Shown piece after piece: positions 23,865 through 26,171 of a stretch of 26,171 nucleotides of DNA; positions within the stretch are counted from its first letter, which is position 1, and each line of letters starts with the position of its first letter. A program made the translations under genes and the position numbers. Source of the stretch: a virus; IMG/VR virus record IMGVR_UViG_3300008110_005146, positions 1-26,171 of that record; one strand, 5' to 3'. The notes beneath the pieces are model-generated. The model was not told the DNA's origin. It was given only the letters and a program-made list of their open reading frames with translations, and made no database searches.

Positions 23865-26171
23865 TTTATTTCCTTTATCATTAATGTTCCATCATCTAAT
23901 TTAGATAGGACTGGTCTGCTGATCATGCCTTCACGCATTTTAGCCAAAACTTTTGGATACATGGCTGGAAACGCAATTGCTCTTGTTAACTTTTTATTTT
24001 TATCTGTCATTACAATGTGTGCCATAGTTTTTCCAGCCTTAGTTTTATAAGGACTAAAATTAATAACCATAACCTCATCTTCTTGCATATCATATTCTTT
24101 TCTATATAAGTAATCTACAAATAAATCAGAACCATTTGGATCAACATCATTTATTTTAATATATCTTGCTATACGGTTATCTCCAACTAAAATAAAATAC
24201 ATCTGGCCAGTTTCAATTTGTGTTTGTTCGTGATGAAATAATCCAATAGATCCAGTTTCATCTACTAATTCAACTCTTGCCCAACCAGTACCACGTTTAA
24301 TACTCTTAACCATTCCAAACATAGGAAAAGATCCTAAGTCATCAAAATCTTGAATTGGTCTTGCCTGAGCTTTAATTCTTGGAGGAATAGATTCTAAATT
24401 AAATGTTGGTATTCCTAAGTATTCGTAGTAGTTTTCTTTTTCTTTACCGCTTCTTGGATTGTCGTCAAAAGCAGCACCACCAATAGCATTAAGAGCAGAT
24501 ACAGCCCTACTGTTAATCCCGCTACCTTTCTCAGAGGCTTTTTGTACGAAGTTGGAATAATTGGCATACGGTCTTCTTTCTATAATTTTATTTGCAATAC
24601 TATCTGATATAAATTTGATTTCTGCTAAACCAAATTGAATTGCATTATCTTTTAATGAAAAATATAAATCTGATTCATTGATATGAGGCAGTAATACTTT
24701 TAAGTTTAATCTTTTTGCCTCAATTAAATATTCTGTTCTGGCGTCTTTGTCATTTTCATTTTTAAGAACTGAAAACATGAACTCAAGAGGGTAATACTTT
24801 TTAAGCCAAGCCGTATAATAACTAAGCATGGAATAAGCAACAGCGTGAGAACGATTAAAAGAATAACCTGCGTGAGCTTCGAAATCATGCCATAACGATT
24901 CGGCTTTCTTTTTAGAAATGTGTTTTGAAGCCCCATTAATAAATTGATCCTTGAACTGGTCGAATTCTTTTGCATCTTTTTTCTTTCCAATAATTTTACG
25001 TACTTTATCTGCTTCTGACCAAGACATTCCGCCCAGGTATACGCAGGCTTGCATAACTTGCTCTTGGTATATAATAACACCATATGTATTTTCAGTAAAA
25101 GGCTTCATAATTTCATGAACATATTCAACGTTTTCTTGTCCATGTTTTCTGTTAATATATGAAGCACCTACTGTATTCATAGCACCTGGACGAACTAAAG
25201 CATTTGACGCTGCTAGATCTTCAAATTTATCTACACCCATTTTAATTAATAAATTAGTATATGGAGTAGCTTCAGCTTGAAATACTCCTTTGGTGTATCC
25301 TTCGCTTAATATTTTGTAAACCTCTGGGTCATCTAGAGTCAGACTGGATAATTTTATGTCCTTGTTATGTCTTTCTTTTATAGCATTTAATGTATCTGAA
25401 ATAACCGAAAGGGTCTTCAATCCAAGAGCATCTAACTTAATTAATCCAATGTCTGCAACAGTATCCATATCATAAGCAACCACTGGAATACGTCCAGAAA
25501 CTTTATCCTGTGCATCTTCTCTAGATTCAATTGGTGCAAAATTTCTTAAATCATCTTTAGCTACAACGACACCAGCAGCATGAACTCCAACGCTTCTAAT
25601 TTTTCCACGTAATCTTTCTGCAAGCCATACTACTTCTGGATATTTAGTTCTAAATTCTTTTGTGTTAGGAGATTCCATAAAATCTTCAAATGTATCAATT
25701 GACTTCATGGCACGATTTACATCTTGTAGTGGAACCATAAATACACGAGCAGCATCTCTAATAACACCTTTATCTTTAAAATATGTATATGTTGAAATAG
25801 ATGCTACGTGTTTAAATTTCTTTTTAAGATAATCTTTAACTTCTTTACGACGGCGATCTTCAAAATCTGTATCAATATCTGGGAAGTCATTACGCTCAGG
25901 ATTAATAAATCGGAAAAATAATAGGTCATATTCAATTGGGTCTACATCTGTAATTCCTAGGGCATAGCATACTAATGAACCAGCAGCAGAGCCACGACCA
26001 GGACCAACCATAATATTATTTTCTTTAGCCCAATTAATCATGTCTGCTACTACTAGAAAATATGAGGCAAAACTTTTATCTTTAATAATTTCTAATTCTT
26101 CTATCAATCTTTGCTCATATATGTCATTTCCTAGCCATGATGAGGTCAGATGTAGGCTTTCTAAGCCTTTA
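23861..26171 (-). CDS. dnaE: DNA polymerase III alpha-type replicative polymerase, N-terminus cut by window edge
   Basis: The frame stays open to base 26171 (about 770 codons visible), so the true start and N-terminal PHP domain lie outside. Visible: palm motif VGPGRGSAAGSLVCYALGI, catalytic FPDIDTDFEDRR (the two palm Asp), third acid in LIKLDALGLKTLSVI, fingers FEAHAGYSFNRSHAVAYSML, tandem HhH-like region near IKFISDSIANKIIERRPYAN, and a C-terminal OB domain (FGMVKSIKRGTGWARVELVD and onward). This is the C-family enzyme, shorter at the C-terminus than bacterial DnaE and without a visible tau-binding tail. It would replicate the phage genome, probably with the host clamp. Confidence 0.95.
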   Translation of the reverse strand, partial: KGLESLHLTSSWLGNDIYEQRLIEELEIIKDKSFASYFLVVADMINWAKENNIMVGPGRGSAAGSLVCYALGITDVDPIEYDLLFFRFINPERNDFPDIDTDFEDRRRKEVKDYLKKKFKHVASISTYTYFKDKGVIRDAARVFMVPLQDVNRAMKSIDTFEDFMESPNTKEFRTKYPEVVWLAERLRGKIRSVGVHAAGVVVAKDDLRNFAPIESREDAQDKVSGRIPVVAYDMDTVADIGLIKLDALGLKTLSVISDTLNAIKERHNKDIKLSSLTLDDPEVYKILSEGYTKGVFQAEATPYTNLLIKMGVDKFEDLAASNALVRPGAMNTVGASYINRKHGQENVEYVHEIMKPFTENTYGVIIYQEQVMQACVYLGGMSWSEADKVRKIIGKKKDAKEFDQFKDQFINGASKHISKKKAESLWHDFEAHAGYSFNRSHAVAYSMLSYYTAWLKKYYPLEFMFSVLKNENDKDARTEYLIEAKRLNLKVLLPHINESDLYFSLKDNAIQFGLAEIKFISDSIANKIIERRPYANYSNFVQKASEKGSGINSRAVSALNAIGGAAFDDNPRSGKEKENYYEYLGIPTFNLESIPPRIKAQARPIQDFDDLGSFPMFGMVKSIKRGTGWARVELVDETGSIGLFHHEQTQIETGQMYFILVGDNRIARYIKINDVDPNGSDLFVDYLYRKEYDMQEDEVMVINFSPYKTKAGKTMAHIVMTDKNKKLTRAIAFPAMYPKVLAKMREGMISRPVLSKLDDGTLMIKEIK

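Overview
The window looks like part of an AT-rich (roughly one third G+C by eye) double-stranded DNA phage or provirus of an actinobacterium. Phage identity rests on adjacent small and large terminase genes, a CHAP endolysin with holin-like membrane proteins, and a replication block with a Pol III alpha-type polymerase, RecA, a RuvC-like resolvase and a Cas4/RecB-like nuclease. The actinobacterial assignment rests on a WhiB-family Fe-S protein, and is supported by start codons placed 6-9 nt after -10 boxes, as in leaderless genes common in actinobacteria. No capsid, portal, tail tape measure or integrase gene is visible, so lifestyle cannot be decided. Every supported gene is on the minus strand, so transcription runs from high to low coordinates. 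Genes are packed with overlaps of 1, 4, 8, 10, 11, 13, 14, 17 or 20 nt.

In transcription order: 26171-19825 is the DNA block (polymerase, 5' end outside the window; RecA; several small zinc-ribbon and basic proteins; a Cas4-like nuclease; a RuvC-like resolvase; a tiny HTH protein). 19828-16767 holds a glycosyltransferase-methyltransferase fusion, a sugar-nucleotide epimerase, an Nmad1/DUF1599-like protein and a 2-oxoglutarate/Fe(II) oxygenase. 16728-14245 is the terminase block. 14248-12420 holds two more 2OG/Fe(II) oxygenases and a CAT-anticodon tRNA with its own promoter. 12351-10406 holds Hsp20, an unexplained GC-rich leader, an LLM-class flavin monooxygenase, an intracellular staphylococcal-type nuclease and an FmdB-like zinc ribbon. 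10377-6157 is a surface and lysis block: an 827-residue secreted modular protein with a 7x15-bp repeat, holin-like proteins, a lipoprotein and the endolysin. 5217-798 is a run of small genes starting at a near-consensus promoter with an overlapping dyad. It contains WhiB, a proteasome-beta-like Ntn hydrolase, a secreted subtilase and a thioredoxin. A secreted Ala/Thr/Val-rich protein runs off the left edge.

Several genes are shorter than usual gene-finder limits and were found by reading gaps: 798-974, 2651-2818, 6157-6300, 10406-10534, 16044-16199, 19825-19971, 21903-22043 and 23507-23650. Finding 16044-16199 also fixes the terminase start at 16044.

The most interesting signals are: (1) a set of sigma70-type promoters buried in the 3' ends of upstream genes whose -10 box lies only 6-9 nt from the next ATG, predicting leaderless or nearly leaderless mRNAs inside an otherwise Shine-Dalgarno-driven operon; (2) a GC-rich island at about 11740-11831 that is either a structured RNA leader or a leaderless CTG-initiated peptide; (3) two competing hairpins over the ribosome binding site of the giant secreted protein; (4) a phage-borne LLM flavin monooxygenase; and (5) a protease pair (Ntn hydrolase plus secreted subtilase) in the WhiB-led region.
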